NCBI GenBank assembly: GCA_963785755.1
Contig: CAWAXG010000037.1
Span: 124,001 to 188,000, forward strand
Reading direction: 5' to 3'
DNA length: 64,000 nt
Source of the DNA: JACCXG01 sp963785755
GTDB taxonomy: Bacteria > Acidobacteriota > Vicinamibacteria > Vicinamibacterales > 2-12-FULL-66-21
Part shown: piece by piece, positions 45,285 to 54,540 of the stretch
Layout of the letters: every line of letters starts with the position of its first letter
Numbering within the stretch: the stretch's first letter is position 1
The notes under the pieces: model-generated
Told to the model about the DNA's origin: nothing
The model's database searches: none
The model's input: the letters and a program-made list of their open reading frames with translations, nothing else
Made by a program: the position numbers and the translations under genes

Positions 45285-46460
45285 ATGGCGATGTTCGCCG
45301 TTGTCCTCGTCACGATCGCGTCGACGGCTGCCGTGTGTTGGCTGTTCGCCGGTGTCAGGAAGAACGCCGTGGCTCGCGAGAGCAGCTCAGTGGCGGAGTC
45401 ACGCGCGAGGCTGGAGGAAATCCGTTACGCTCTCGACCAGGCCGCGATCGTCGCGGTTACGGATCAACGCGGCATCATCACCCACGCCAACGACAAGTTC
45501 TGCGAGATCTCGAAGTACTCACGAGAGGAGCTGCTCGGGCAGGACCACCGGATCATCAACTCGGGCTACCACTCGAAAGAATACATGCGGGAAGTCTGGA
45601 GAACCATCGCGCAGGGGCGGATCTGGCGCGGGGAATTCCGGAACCGCGCGAAGGATGGCTCGCACTACTGGGTGGACACGACGATCGTGCCGTTCCTCAC
45701 CGAACACGGCAAGCCGCGCCAGTATCTGGCGATTCGCAGCGATATCACGCGACGGAAGGAGGCGGAGGCGCAGCTGGCGTCCCAGGCCGCGCTGCTCCAG
45801 CTCGGGCAGCTCGCGGCGGTCGTCGCGCATGAAGTGCGCAATCCGCTCGCGGGCGTGCGCGGCTCGCTCGAGGTGCTCCGGTCCCGGCTGTCCTCGATGC
45901 CGAAGGAACGCGAGGTCATCCAGGCCATGATGGATCGTCTGGACATCCTGAATGCGAAAGTCGACGATCTCCTGCGGTTCGCCAAGCCCAGAAGCCCGGT
46001 GCTGCAAGCGGTGGAGATCAGCTCCATCATCGGGGATGCGATCGCGAGTACGAAGGCGGCGATGGGAGACGCTTGTCCGGCGATTGCCTCTTCGCCGCAG
46101 CGACTCGTAGCCCGGGCAGATTCGGAGATGCTGCGCGCGGCGCTGCTCAATCTTCTGCTCAACGCCTGTCAGTCCGGCAGCGAGCAGGTAGATGTGTCCG
46201 CTGGTGTCGCCGGCGACGCGTGTCACATTACCGTGAGCGATCGAGGGTCCGGCATTCCGCTCGACGTCATGGAGCGCATCTTCGATGCGTTCTACACCAC
46301 GAAGAAGGCGGGGACCGGCCTCGGACTGCCCATCGTCAGACGCCTCATGGAGCTGCAGCAGGGCACCGTGTCGATTCGCCCGCGTGATGGGGGTGGCACG
46401 GTCGCAGCGCTGACGATCCCGCTGGTTCGTCAGCCCGCACCAGCTTCTCCCCAGGCCTGA
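45285..46460 (+). CDS. PAS-domain sensor histidine kinase
   Basis: 391 residues: one N-terminal transmembrane helix (MFAVVLVTIASTAAVCWLFA), a PAS/PAC domain (IVAVTDQRGIITHANDKFCE to YLAIRSDITRRKEAE), H-box VVAHEVRNPLAGVRGSLEVL, N-box LLNLLLNACQSG, G1 DRGSGIP and G2 GTGLGLPIVRRL. NtrB-like order of domains. Its likely partner is the NtrC-type regulator at 47137. ATG 45285 is chosen because the membrane helix follows immediately. Confidence 0.92.
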   Translation: MAMFAVVLVTIASTAAVCWLFAGVRKNAVARESSSVAESRARLEEIRYALDQAAIVAVTDQRGIITHANDKFCEISKYSREELLGQDHRIINSGYHSKEYMREVWRTIAQGRIWRGEFRNRAKDGSHYWVDTTIVPFLTEHGKPRQYLAIRSDITRRKEAEAQLASQAALLQLGQLAAVVAHEVRNPLAGVRGSLEVLRSRLSSMPKEREVIQAMMDRLDILNAKVDDLLRFAKPRSPVLQAVEISSIIGDAIASTKAAMGDACPAIASSPQRLVARADSEMLRAALLNLLLNACQSGSEQVDVSAGVAGDACHITVSDRGSGIPLDVMERIFDAFYTTKKAGTGLGLPIVRRLMELQQGTVSIRPRDGGGTVAALTIPLVRQPAPASPQA

Positions 46461-46501
46461 CGCCTCCCGGGCGTGAGTCGCCGACAGCGGGCCGCTCGGA
46501 T

Positions 46502-46524
46502 GGAACGCCGACGGCGTTCCTTTT
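46502..46524. terminator. Terminator between the histidine kinase and the convergent HTH gene
   Basis: GGAACGCC (46502-46509) and GGCGTTCC (46513-46520) form a stem with a 3-base loop followed by TTTT. It can serve the kinase gene on the plus strand. Confidence 0.65.
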
Positions 46525-46529
46525 GTGCG

Positions 46530-46760
46530 TTATGCGCTCCGCCGTCCGAGGTCTGCCCGTAGATAGAGATTGCCCGCCCGACAGAGGAGCCCCTCCTTGA
46601 TTAGTTCGTCGAGCACGCACTGACACTCCTCTGGAGACGCGTCGCAGAGACGCGAGGCCTGGGCCAGCGTCAGGCGAAGACCCGGCATGTCGAGGAATTC
46701 TGCGCGAGTGCGGGCCGTCAGGTCCGCGCGATGCCTCGGGGTCGCTAAGGTGAGCGTCAT
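46530..46760 (-). CDS. Small winged-helix-like protein
   Basis: 76 residues: TRAEFLDMPGLRLTLAQASR, then LCDASPEECQCVLDELIKEG and LLCRAGNLYLRAD. The pattern of a short helix, a helix-turn-helix and a beta wing suggests a small DNA-binding protein. ATG 46760 is preferred over the upstream in-frame ATG at 46838 because the shorter form has the better ribosome-binding context. It lies between a histidine kinase and an NtrC-type regulator, on the opposite strand. Confidence 0.6.
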   Translation of the reverse strand: MTLTLATPRHRADLTARTRAEFLDMPGLRLTLAQASRLCDASPEECQCVLDELIKEGLLCRAGNLYLRADLGRRSA

Positions 46761-47136
46761 CGTGAACTTCTCCCTCGACGAGAAGAGCAATCGATATGCC
46801 CCGCCATGTCGTGTCGTGTTGTTCGTTTGGCCGGACATTCGTGGCCGATCCCAGCGTGGGCACAGCGAGAATCTCCGCGGCGTCCGGGGAATCCTTCACA
46901 CACGAGACGACTCCGCCGGGTCGCTATCCGCGCGTGCACGGGACCTCGAGCCTTACACGCTCGAGAAGTTCTGACCGCTGGTAAAATTCCCCGCAGGTGG
47001 GAAAAAATCCGCACCCGGGCAGGCCGATTGGCTCAAATGTCCAGCAAATTCAACAACTTCGCGCCGGCATCAGGGGTGCAGTCTCTGCCGCAGGACCGCA
47101 CCCGGCGCAGCGGCCCGCTTCCGTGAGAATTGCACC
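46761..47136. other. Divergent gap upstream of the NtrC-type regulator
   Basis: About 375 bases. TTCCC-CGCAGGT-GGGAA, an interrupted palindrome near 46985-47003, may be an operator. No convincing sigma-54 (GG-N10-GC) or sigma-70 pair is seen and no gene is recognised. Confidence 0.35.
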
Positions 47137-48519
47137 ATGCCCAACGCCACGATTCTGGTTGTCGACGATGAAGCCCTCATCCGCTGGTCGCTGTCCGAAC
47201 GATTGAAGGGGGAGGGCTACCAGGTTCTCGAAGCAGAAACCGGCGCCGCCGCGCTCGGGAAGCTGCCTGCAGGCATCGACCTCGTCCTCCTGGATTACAA
47301 GCTCCCCGATACGGACGGCGTGTCCGTGCTCCGGAAGGTCAAGGAATTCGATCCGGACATCCTGGTCATTCTGCTGACCGCGTATGCCACGATCGAGACC
47401 GCCGTGGAGGCGATGAAGCTTGGGGCGTATCACTTCGCCAACAAGCCGTTCAACCTCGACGACGTCAGTGCGACGGTGGAGCGGGCGCTCGAGACGACCC
47501 GGCTGCGGCGCGAGATCCGGCAATTCCGGACCGACGCCGCGCGGCCGTACAGCCTCCACAGCATCGTCGGCAACTCCCCGGGGATCACGTCGCTTCGCCA
47601 CCTGGTGGCCAGGGTGGGGACGAGCCCGGCATCAACCGTGTTGCTGACCGGCGAGAGCGGAACGGGCAAGGATCTGGTGGCGAAGGTGCTCCACTACGCG
47701 AGCGAGCGGTCCCCCCGTCCATTCATGAACATCACGTGCTCGGCCCTGCCGGAGCAGTTGCTGGAAAGCGAGCTATTCGGTCATGAGCGCGGGGCGTTTA
47801 CCGATGCTCGCATGCAGAAGCGCGGGCTGCTCGAGTCTGCCGACGGCGGGACGGTCTTCCTGGATGAAATAGGCGAAATGGTCCCCGCGCTGCAGGCAAA
47901 GCTGCTGCGCTTTCTCGAGGAGAAAACGTTCAAACGCGTGGGCGGGTCCGCGGATATTCACGTCGACGTGAGGGTCATCGCGGCGACGAATCGGAATCTG
48001 GAGGATGAGGTCGCGAAAGGGCGCTTCCGGAGCGACCTGTTCTACCGGCTGAACGTCCTGCCCGTATCGATGCCGCCGTTGCGAACGCATATCGAAGATG
48101 TGCCCTTGCTCGTCGAGTATTTCATCGACGCCTTCAACACGGAATTCCGCAAGAACGTGCTGGGCGCGAGCCCTGGTGCCTATACGGTGCTGCAGCGCTA
48201 CGGCTGGCCGGGCAACGTCCGCGAACTGCGGAACCTTGTCGAACGCGCGATGCTGCTGTCGGACGGCGATCGTCTCGAGGCCCGCGATTTCGCGACGCTC
48301 GGCACCATCTCGGCGTCCGCGGACACATTCGAGCTGCCGCCCACCGGCGTCGATCTGGAGGAGCTCGAACGCAACTTCGTGATCCAGGCCCTGAAGCGAT
48401 GTGCGGGCAACCAGACGCGCGCGGCGGCACTTCTCGGCCTCAATCGCGATCAGATCCGCTATCGGATCGAGAAATTCGGTCTCGCCGCAAACGCTAACGG
48501 GGTGAGCTCGACTCCGTGA
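47137..48519 (+). CDS. NtrC-family sigma-54-dependent response regulator
   Basis: 460 residues. Receiver domain (1-120) with VVDDE, the phospho-acceptor Asp in LVLLDYKLPDTDG and Lys in FANKPF. AAA+ domain with Walker A GESGTGKD, the sigma-54 contact loop GAFTDA (a known variant of GAFTGA), Walker B GGTVFLDEIGEM and YGWPGNVRELRNL. C-terminal Fis-type HTH (GNQTRAAALLGLNRDQIRYR). Probably phosphorylated by the histidine kinase at 45285. Targets unknown. Confidence 0.95.
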   Translation: MPNATILVVDDEALIRWSLSERLKGEGYQVLEAETGAAALGKLPAGIDLVLLDYKLPDTDGVSVLRKVKEFDPDILVILLTAYATIETAVEAMKLGAYHFANKPFNLDDVSATVERALETTRLRREIRQFRTDAARPYSLHSIVGNSPGITSLRHLVARVGTSPASTVLLTGESGTGKDLVAKVLHYASERSPRPFMNITCSALPEQLLESELFGHERGAFTDARMQKRGLLESADGGTVFLDEIGEMVPALQAKLLRFLEEKTFKRVGGSADIHVDVRVIAATNRNLEDEVAKGRFRSDLFYRLNVLPVSMPPLRTHIEDVPLLVEYFIDAFNTEFRKNVLGASPGAYTVLQRYGWPGNVRELRNLVERAMLLSDGDRLEARDFATLGTISASADTFELPPTGVDLEELERNFVIQALKRCAGNQTRAAALLGLNRDQIRYRIEKFGLAANANGVSSTP

Positions 48520-48531
48520 ATAGTGTGTGGG

Positions 48532-48990
48532 TCAGGTGGTGATCGGAGGAGTCCGCGCCGCGCGCCTTCCGGTCATCCGGTCGATCTGAATGCGGTACAC
48601 CACGACCGCGTGGGGTTCACGCGAGCTGACTTTTGCGGCAGCCGGAAGCCACCATTCCTGGCGTTGATGGAAGAGCGCTTCGGCGCGCTGTCGTGCTTCC
48701 GCCTCGGGCGAATCCTGGATCTCCTCGTAGCGGCCGAAAATCACGACAGTCTGCCAATGGTTCTTGTCCTGTATGTCGTCGATCTCCAGACAGACCAGCG
48801 GATTCTCCCTCATCCACAACACCTTCTGCCCGACGGCGGAGAAGCTGTAGATGCAGGCGCGCTCACGATCGAAGGAGAACCCAATCGGTACGACGTACGG
48901 CTGGCCATCCTTCGAGCAGCCGAGCCGGCCGAGAGTGTTCCGCTGCAGGATTTCGGCACACTGCGCCGGCGTCAGTTCTTGAATCAGCAT
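48532..48990 (-). CDS. Pyridoxamine 5'-phosphate oxidase-like flavin-binding protein
   Basis: 152 residues with the split-barrel PPOX pattern: GRLGCSKDGQPYVVPIGFSF, SFSAVGQKVLWMRENPLVCL and QTVVIFGRYEEI. Members bind FMN or F420 and act as small oxidoreductases, often in stress responses. ATG 48990 starts LIQELTPAQCAEIL; the frame extends to 49038. It lies tail to tail with the NtrC gene. Confidence 0.8.
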   Translation of the reverse strand: MLIQELTPAQCAEILQRNTLGRLGCSKDGQPYVVPIGFSFDRERACIYSFSAVGQKVLWMRENPLVCLEIDDIQDKNHWQTVVIFGRYEEIQDSPEAEARQRAEALFHQRQEWWLPAAAKVSSREPHAVVVYRIQIDRMTGRRAARTPPITT

Positions 48991-49100
48991 ATTCGCCTGG
49001 AAGCCAGGAAAAAGGGTGCCTGAAAGTATACAGCCCATGTGTCGCGCCGCGGCGAGAGCGGACTTCCCAGTCTCGACGTCGAGGACATCCGGTAGCGGTC

Positions 49101-49643
49101 TCAGCGAATGAACCGCTCCACATAATCAGCTCCGAGACCACACGCCTCGTAGTGCTTGCGGCACATGGCGATTTTGCTGAACACGTCTTCGTAACCGAGC
49201 GCGTTCCCGTCGGGATCGACGTAGAGCATGATGCCGTTGACCTGGAACAGCGTGATCATCTCGTCGACGTCCTCCGGAACCACCAGCGTATGGGTCTCGC
49301 CGGGCGGCTCGTACACATAGCCTCCCTCCTCCGCGACCCAGTCGTGCTCCAGGTAATGCCAGCGGCCCTTCAGCACATAGCCGTGGACGGGATTCGTGTG
49401 GCGATGGCGGGACAGCACCCCGGCGCGCGTCACCTTCAGCAGATTGACCCAGTAGCCCTGCGACACGGAGAGGCAGAGCGGCCGGAACCAGACGTTCGGC
49501 GCCTGAGGCACCCAGATGCGCTCGTCCGACGGCACCACTGGCGCCACCAGGAGATCGGGCGCCATCTCGGCGGGCTGCGGCTGGCGGTAGGCCACGCGCG
49601 AATTGGCAGTCCGCTTCAGGGATTGGCATCCTCTCATCCTCAC
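49101..49643 (-). CDS. Cupin protein, 2,4'-dihydroxyacetophenone dioxygenase-like
   Basis: 180 residues. The cupin metal motif is SRHRHTNPVHGYVLKGRW with the His ligands, and the second motif is YEPPGETHTLVVP. The flanks DERIWVPQAPNVWFRPL and SQGYWVNLLKV match the 2,4'-dihydroxyacetophenone dioxygenase group, which cleaves an aryl-ketone C-C bond with Fe. GTG 49643 overlaps the SDR stop (GTGA); ATG 49565 is an alternative. The pairing with an SDR suggests a small catabolic unit, but the substrate is not provable. Confidence 0.8.
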   Translation of the reverse strand: MRMRGCQSLKRTANSRVAYRQPQPAEMAPDLLVAPVVPSDERIWVPQAPNVWFRPLCLSVSQGYWVNLLKVTRAGVLSRHRHTNPVHGYVLKGRWHYLEHDWVAEEGGYVYEPPGETHTLVVPEDVDEMITLFQVNGIMLYVDPDGNALGYEDVFSKIAMCRKHYEACGLGADYVERFIR

Positions 49644-50333
49644 TTCGCCGAATAGCCGCCGTCAACCACGAGCACCGCGCCGGTGATGAAGCTGGCGGCA
49701 TCGCTTGCCAGGAACAGCGCCGGCCCGACGATGTCGTCCGGCGTGCCCCAGCGGCCGAGCGGCGTGCGGTCCAGAATCGCGCGATTGCGCGCGGCGTCGG
49801 CGCGGGCGGGCACGGTCATCGGCGTCTCGATCCAGCCCGGCGCAATCGCGTTGACGCGGATGCCGTCTTCCGCCCAGGCGACGGCCAGCGACTTCGTCAG
49901 CTGCACGACGCCCGCCTTCGACGCGGCATAGGCCGGCGACAGCGGTGCGCCGAAGATCGCGTGCATCGAGGCGATGTTGACGATGGAGCCCTTCGCGTTC
50001 GCCAGCGCCGCGCGGCAGGCGACCGACATGCGCATGGTGCCCGGTCAGGTTGACGTCGACCACGCGCGCGAACGCTGACGGATCGTACTCCTCACGCAAT
50101 CTGAGCACGCCGGCGGCGTTGACCAGCACGGCCAGCGCGTCGAGGTTCGCGGCAAACGCGGTGACGGCTGCCGTGTCGGTCACGTCGAGACTGACTACTC
50201 CCTCTGCGGGTGCGCGGTCAACGCCGATGGTCCGATAGCCGGCCTGACGGAATGCCACGAGAAGCGCAGAGCCAATGCCGCCGGCGGCACCGGTTATGAG
50301 GGCGGTGGAACCGAGGGCGCGTGGATCGGCCAT
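49640..50333 (-). pseudogene. Short-chain dehydrogenase/reductase, one-base frameshift
   Basis: NAD(P)-binding Rossmann start STALITGAAGGIGSAL and VLVNAAGVLRL are in one frame up to VNLTG. One extra base near 50039-50042 then shifts to the frame with MRMSVACRAALANAKGS, catalytic SPAYAASKAG (Tyr-x3-Lys) and FITGAVLVVDGGYSAK. Without that base the product would be an ordinary 230-residue SDR. Start ATG 50333. It is upstream of the cupin gene and coupled to it. Confidence 0.85.
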
Positions 50334-50460
50334 ATCGAGGGCAGGATACTTGACTTGCACGGATGATGTAACCGCTGGCAGCAGCGAGGGAGCGCAGCGA
50401 CCGAGCCACGCGAACGGAGCGGGGCGTGAGGGGCCCCCGCGAGAGAGCGTGTAAGGGGGT

Positions 50461-50481
50461 CCGGGGGACGAAGTCCCCCGG
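50461..50481. terminator. Stable hairpin after the oxidase operon
   Basis: CCGGGGGAC-GAA-GTCCCCCGG, a perfect 9-base stem with a 3-base loop, lies 13 bases past the subunit I stop. No T-run. It is embedded in a GC-rich stretch (50380-50490) that looks like a dispersed repeat. Confidence 0.5.
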
Positions 50482-50493
50482 GGAAAGATGTTC

Positions 50494-52164
50494 TTAGAAC
50501 GGCGAGAAGCCCGGCGAACCGAACCGCGCCATCTGCAGGTGGTTCCAGATCGGCGGACCGTACGCGATCAACACCAGGATGACGGCAGCGACGGTCCACA
50601 GTCCGAGGCGGTCGAAGATTGCCGCGCGCGGGCCAGGAGGCTCGAGAGGTTCGGCGAAGTCGAGCGCGTCGGGCTCACTCTTCGTTCCGAACAACGTGAA
50701 CAGCATCACGAGGACGAAGAACAGCGCGCTCGCGAAGAGGAGCATCCCGCCAATCGCCGACAGGTCCGTCAGCGTCTTCCATGCGAGCGCGGCGGGATGA
50801 CCACCGTACGACGCGTCGTAGACCCGGCGCGGCATCCCCATGACGCCGGTGATGTGCGTGGGAATCGAAAAGAGCAACATGCCGAAGAACCAGATATACG
50901 GCTGGACTTTCGCCATGGGCGCCAGCTCGAGCCGGCGCGCGAGCAGGCGCGGGACGAGCCAGTAGGACGCGCCCATGAAGGTGAGCGCCGATGCGCTGCC
51001 GACCGTCGTGTGGAAATGACCGGGAATCCACGAGGTGTTGTGCACCAGGGCATTCATGCCGAAGGAGGCATTGATGGCGCCGCCCCACCCGCCGATCGCG
51101 AAGAGCAGCATCGAGAGGATCACACTCGAGACGAGCGGATCGCCCCACGGAAGACGCGCAGTCCAACCGAAGAGCCCAGTGCCGCCCCGCGCCCGCCCCG
51201 CCAGCTCCAGCGACGCGATCACCGTGAAGGCCGTCACAAAGCTCGGATAGAGGATCCACAGCGTGTTGAACGTGTGCAGCAGCTTCCACCCCGACGGGAC
51301 CCCCGGGTCCATGAACTGGTGGTGAAATCCCACGGGCGTCGAGAGCAGAATGAACAGCACGAACACGAGACGACCCAGTGGATCGCTGAACAGCCGCCCC
51401 CCGGCTGCGCGCGGCAGCACGGCGTACCAGATGACGTAAGCGGGAAGGAGCCAGAAGTACACGAGCGGATGGCCGAACCACCAGAAGAGCATCCGCGCCA
51501 GCACCGGATCCACGGTGCCCGTGAGGCCGAGCGACCACGGAATGAGCTGCAACAGCATCTCCGCAGCGACGCCGATCGTTGCCAGCAGCCACACGATGAT
51601 CGTGGCCGCGAAGCCATGCATCGCCAGTGGAATGGCGCGTCCGCGATTGTGCTTGCGCCACTGGCGCAGGGCAATGAGCATCACGGCCGACCAACCCCAT
51701 GAGCCGACGACTACAAGTGTCAGGCCGATATAGAACGCAGGATGCGCCTTGAGCGGCGGGTAGAACGTGTACAGGACGGTTGCCTTGAACGCGAGGATCG
51801 CGACGACTGTTGCCAGCGTGCCAGCGACCGCGAGCCAGAACGATCCCCACGCCAGCGCGCGGAACGGCACCGGCCGCTCGAGCGTCCGCTCGGCCACGAC
51901 GTATCCGAATCCCATGATGAAGAACGTGGTGAAGACGAGCGCCATCAGCGTGCCGTGCGCCGTCACCGACATGTAGTACATGCCAGCAGTCCTGAACGGC
52001 AGATCGAGATTGGCTCGAGACAGCGCCTGCATCAGGGCCATACCCGAGGCGATGCCGAACGCTGCCACCGACACGCCGATGTTGGCCAGCGCGAGGTGAC
52101 GGATCTGCAGACGGTCAGTTCGGAGAGGTGCCGGAACACCCTGCATTGTGGCAGTAGCGTCCAT
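50494..52164 (-). CDS. cbaA: ba3-type cytochrome c oxidase subunit I
   Basis: 556 residues, about 13 helices. Haem ligand His in TAHGTLMALV; the CuB/Tyr helix WWFGHPLVYFWLLPAYVIW; the CuB His pair in GFHHQFMDPG; and the haem-binding PGHFHTTVGSA. The helix around YFWLLPAY lacks the Glu of A-family oxidases, as in B-family (ba3) enzymes, which pump with high oxygen affinity. It is the last gene of the 2A-II-I operon, overlapping subunit II by one base. Confidence 0.93.
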   Translation of the reverse strand: MDATATMQGVPAPLRTDRLQIRHLALANIGVSVAAFGIASGMALMQALSRANLDLPFRTAGMYYMSVTAHGTLMALVFTTFFIMGFGYVVAERTLERPVPFRALAWGSFWLAVAGTLATVVAILAFKATVLYTFYPPLKAHPAFYIGLTLVVVGSWGWSAVMLIALRQWRKHNRGRAIPLAMHGFAATIIVWLLATIGVAAEMLLQLIPWSLGLTGTVDPVLARMLFWWFGHPLVYFWLLPAYVIWYAVLPRAAGGRLFSDPLGRLVFVLFILLSTPVGFHHQFMDPGVPSGWKLLHTFNTLWILYPSFVTAFTVIASLELAGRARGGTGLFGWTARLPWGDPLVSSVILSMLLFAIGGWGGAINASFGMNALVHNTSWIPGHFHTTVGSASALTFMGASYWLVPRLLARRLELAPMAKVQPYIWFFGMLLFSIPTHITGVMGMPRRVYDASYGGHPAALAWKTLTDLSAIGGMLLFASALFFVLVMLFTLFGTKSEPDALDFAEPLEPPGPRAAIFDRLGLWTVAAVILVLIAYGPPIWNHLQMARFGSPGFSPF

Positions 52165-52685
52165 CAGTGCACCTCGGCGTGTGCAGCCGGGTTGGCGGAC
52201 ACCGCCACTGACCCTTCACCGACGATGATGCGGGCGTGCATCGCGTGGTGGCCGTTGCCGCAGAATTCGTGGCAGACCACGAGGTAGTCGCCGGGCGTGT
52301 CGAACGTGGTCGTGAACTGGCTGATGTACCCGGGCACGAGCATGGTATTGGCGTTCGTCCCGCTCACCATGAAGCCATGCGTGACGTCGACGCTCGTCAT
52401 GCGGAAGCGGATGCGCCGGCCCGTCGGAATCCGCACCTCGTTGGGCACAAAGGAGAACATGACCGCGGCCATCTGGACCTCGATCGTGCCGTCCGGGAGC
52501 TCGGCAGGCGTACCGAGCCGCGAGAATCGAGGATCCTGAAACACCTTGGTCGGGTCGATGGTCTCGACGTGGCTTGGCGGATGGATGCCCTGCGCGACCG
52601 TCGAGACCCCGACGAACGCCATGAACGTGAGGACGACGAGCGCGGCCGCCCACATCCAGATCTTTTCGTAGAAGTCGATGTTCAT
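52164..52685 (-). CDS. cbaB: ba3-type cytochrome c oxidase subunit II
   Basis: 173 residues: one N-terminal transmembrane helix (about 10-30) and a periplasmic cupredoxin domain with the complete CuA motif CHEFCGNGHHAM and the upstream His in DVTHGFMV. ATG 52685 overlaps the 2A stop (ATGA). The single helix fits B-family subunits rather than the two-helix A-family form. Confidence 0.93.
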   Translation of the reverse strand: MNIDFYEKIWMWAAALVVLTFMAFVGVSTVAQGIHPPSHVETIDPTKVFQDPRFSRLGTPAELPDGTIEVQMAAVMFSFVPNEVRIPTGRRIRFRMTSVDVTHGFMVSGTNANTMLVPGYISQFTTTFDTPGDYLVVCHEFCGNGHHAMHARIIVGEGSVAVSANPAAHAEVH

Positions 52686-52822
52686 GGTGTGACCCGCCCT
52701 CTCGAGAGGAACACGAACAGGTACATCGCCGCCCATCCGCCAACGAAGAGCAGGGCGTAGATGATGACGATGGCCAGAGTGCCGGAGGGATGGCGGGATG
52801 AAGTGTGATCGGTCGAGTGCAT
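52682..52822 (-). CDS. Cytochrome oxidase subunit 2A-like small protein
   Basis: 46 residues: MHSTDHTSSRHPSGTL then one helix (AIVIIYALLFVGGWAAMYLF) and a basic end. The size, single span and place directly before subunit II match the subunit 2A peptides of ba3 oxidases. It starts the operon. Confidence 0.8.
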   Translation of the reverse strand: MHSTDHTSSRHPSGTLAIVIIYALLFVGGWAAMYLFVFLSRGRVTP

Positions 52823-53194
52823 AGCACCTCGCGCTGAACGGTTTTGCAGTCCCGCCGGTGCAAGGAATGCACCACCGACCAAGTGCGGTCGGGCTCTGGT
52901 GACGCGGCTACCGGTCAGCCGATTCGATTCGAAACTCGGGTAGACAGCCGGACTGGAATACTCGGAGTCGCATGCCTCCTTCGTTACTATTCGCCCAGTT
53001 CGCCGGGTAAGGCACAAGCCGCGAAGAATTCCTCACATTCGTGAAATATTTCAGTGGCGGAAGTCCGCGGCCGAAGGACTTGCACGCAATCGGCGCGGAT
53101 TCCTCCATGCTAGGATCGGGCCGGACGCTCTGAGCGGCGACCCACGTGGCTGCTCGGGACAGATCCAAGATCGAACACGAAGAAGAGGCCTCGC
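52823..53194. other. Divergent gap between the oxidase operon and cytochrome c gene
   Basis: About 370 bases, no gene recognised. It contains the palindrome at 53042-53053 and must hold promoters in both directions, but no clear -35/-10 pairs are seen. Confidence 0.4.
53042..53053. promoter_or_regulatory. Perfect palindrome TGAAATATTTCA
   Basis: A 12-base perfect palindrome, markedly AT-rich for this window, in the middle of the divergent gap between respiratory genes. It is a plausible operator for a redox or oxygen regulator. It does not match the FNR or NnrR boxes. Confidence 0.4.
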
Positions 53195-54160
53195 ATGCGG
53201 ATCGTGCTCATCGCGGGATTGATCGTCGGGACAACGCTGACGGTCGTGGGCGGCGGCTCCTCGAATCAGCAAGGCGCGCCCCCGACGAAGGCACGGGAAC
53301 CGGGGGTCACGCCGGTCGCAGGTCCCAGTTGGTTGAACCGACTGGGTCTCACATACCGCGACAGCTCCCTCGGTCGTGGCGGGGCGACCTACGGTCCGCC
53401 GCCCACGCCACCGACGTACGGTTCGCCGCCCGCGCGACCGTCGCTGCCGAGCACGGTGCCGTTGGCGGTTGGACGTCCGGTCGTGCTGAGCGGCGCCGAT
53501 CTGTACCGGCTCAACTGTCAATCCTGCCATCAGGCCGAAGGCACTGGGTCAGCACCGGAGATCAAGTCCGTTCTTGGGCTCGTTCAGGGGTCGTCGCTCG
53601 AACTGGTGCGTCAGCACCTGCAGCAGAAGGGAAGAGGAGCCCCTGAATCGGCGGCCCAGGCGCAGGCCACTCGAGCGCGGACCGATCTCTATCGCCGAAT
53701 TCAGAAAGGCGGGCAACGGATGCCGGCCCTCGCGCACCTGCAGGAGGCCGACATCGACGTGCTCTACGCCTACTTGACGCGGCTCGCCGGTTCTCCGGAC
53801 GCGTCACCGCAGTCGAAACGGACTACAAGCTGGGCTCGGCTCGGCGAGCACGTCGTCAAGGGCACGTGCCACATCTGCCATGACGCCGTCGGTCCACGCC
53901 CTTCCGGAGAGGCACTCCTCGTACAAGGCAAGATTCCGCCGTTTACTGCGCTGCTCGAGGACAAACTGGTCGTCGATTTCCTGAAGAAGGTGCGCAGCGG
54001 CGCGGCTGTGACGACGGGAGATGCGGCCTTCCATTACCGCGGCCGCATGCCGGTGTTTTCATACCTGCAAGATACCGAAGTGGCTGCCGCGTACATGTTT
54101 CTGGTCGACTACCCACCTCAAGCAGGAGATTCCGGGCGTCGAGTGAATCGGACGTCCTGA
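53195..54160 (+). CDS. Secreted dihaem cytochrome c
   Basis: 321 residues with a signal peptide (MRIVLIAGLIVGTTLTVVGG), a Pro-rich linker and two c-type haem sites: CQSCH (about 108) and CHICH (about 228). Met ligands are likely in GQRMPAL and GRMPVFSYL, each in the typical C-terminal position. It is probably a periplasmic electron carrier. The divergent ba3 oxidase is a natural partner. Confidence 0.88.
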   Translation: MRIVLIAGLIVGTTLTVVGGGSSNQQGAPPTKAREPGVTPVAGPSWLNRLGLTYRDSSLGRGGATYGPPPTPPTYGSPPARPSLPSTVPLAVGRPVVLSGADLYRLNCQSCHQAEGTGSAPEIKSVLGLVQGSSLELVRQHLQQKGRGAPESAAQAQATRARTDLYRRIQKGGQRMPALAHLQEADIDVLYAYLTRLAGSPDASPQSKRTTSWARLGEHVVKGTCHICHDAVGPRPSGEALLVQGKIPPFTALLEDKLVVDFLKKVRSGAAVTTGDAAFHYRGRMPVFSYLQDTEVAAAYMFLVDYPPQAGDSGRRVNRTS

Positions 54161-54540
54161 CAAACGACGGGCAACCGTAGTGCCGGCGCTCTCAGCGAAC
54201 ATCGCTGAACCTGTTGGTGCTTCTCACCAACTTCGCCGCACTGGCGCCTCCTGGCCGCAGGATCTTCCCTGGCGAAGGGAGAACTTCGCGAAGGTCGAGA
54301 GCACGTCGACAAGCCAGTCCCTCCAAATACCAGCAACCTCGGCGCAGCGCCTGCTTTGCAGGCAGGCATGTGGTGTCGTCTGCGCGGCACGCAACTGGCA
54401 CTGCGCACGGCTCGAGGCCTGCTCATGTTGCATCCAGTGGCGCAAACCGTTGAACGGCGCTGTTTGAGAGACACGGAGCGGGCGGCCAACCTGGGGAATT
54501 TTTCGCTATCAGCGCGAGATTGTTCGCTGAGTGGCTCCGT
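54161..54540. other. Gene-free stretch before the oxidoreductase pair
   Basis: About 380 bases with several short frames on both strands and no recognisable protein or repeat. The promoter for the 54541 gene must lie here. Confidence 0.4.
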
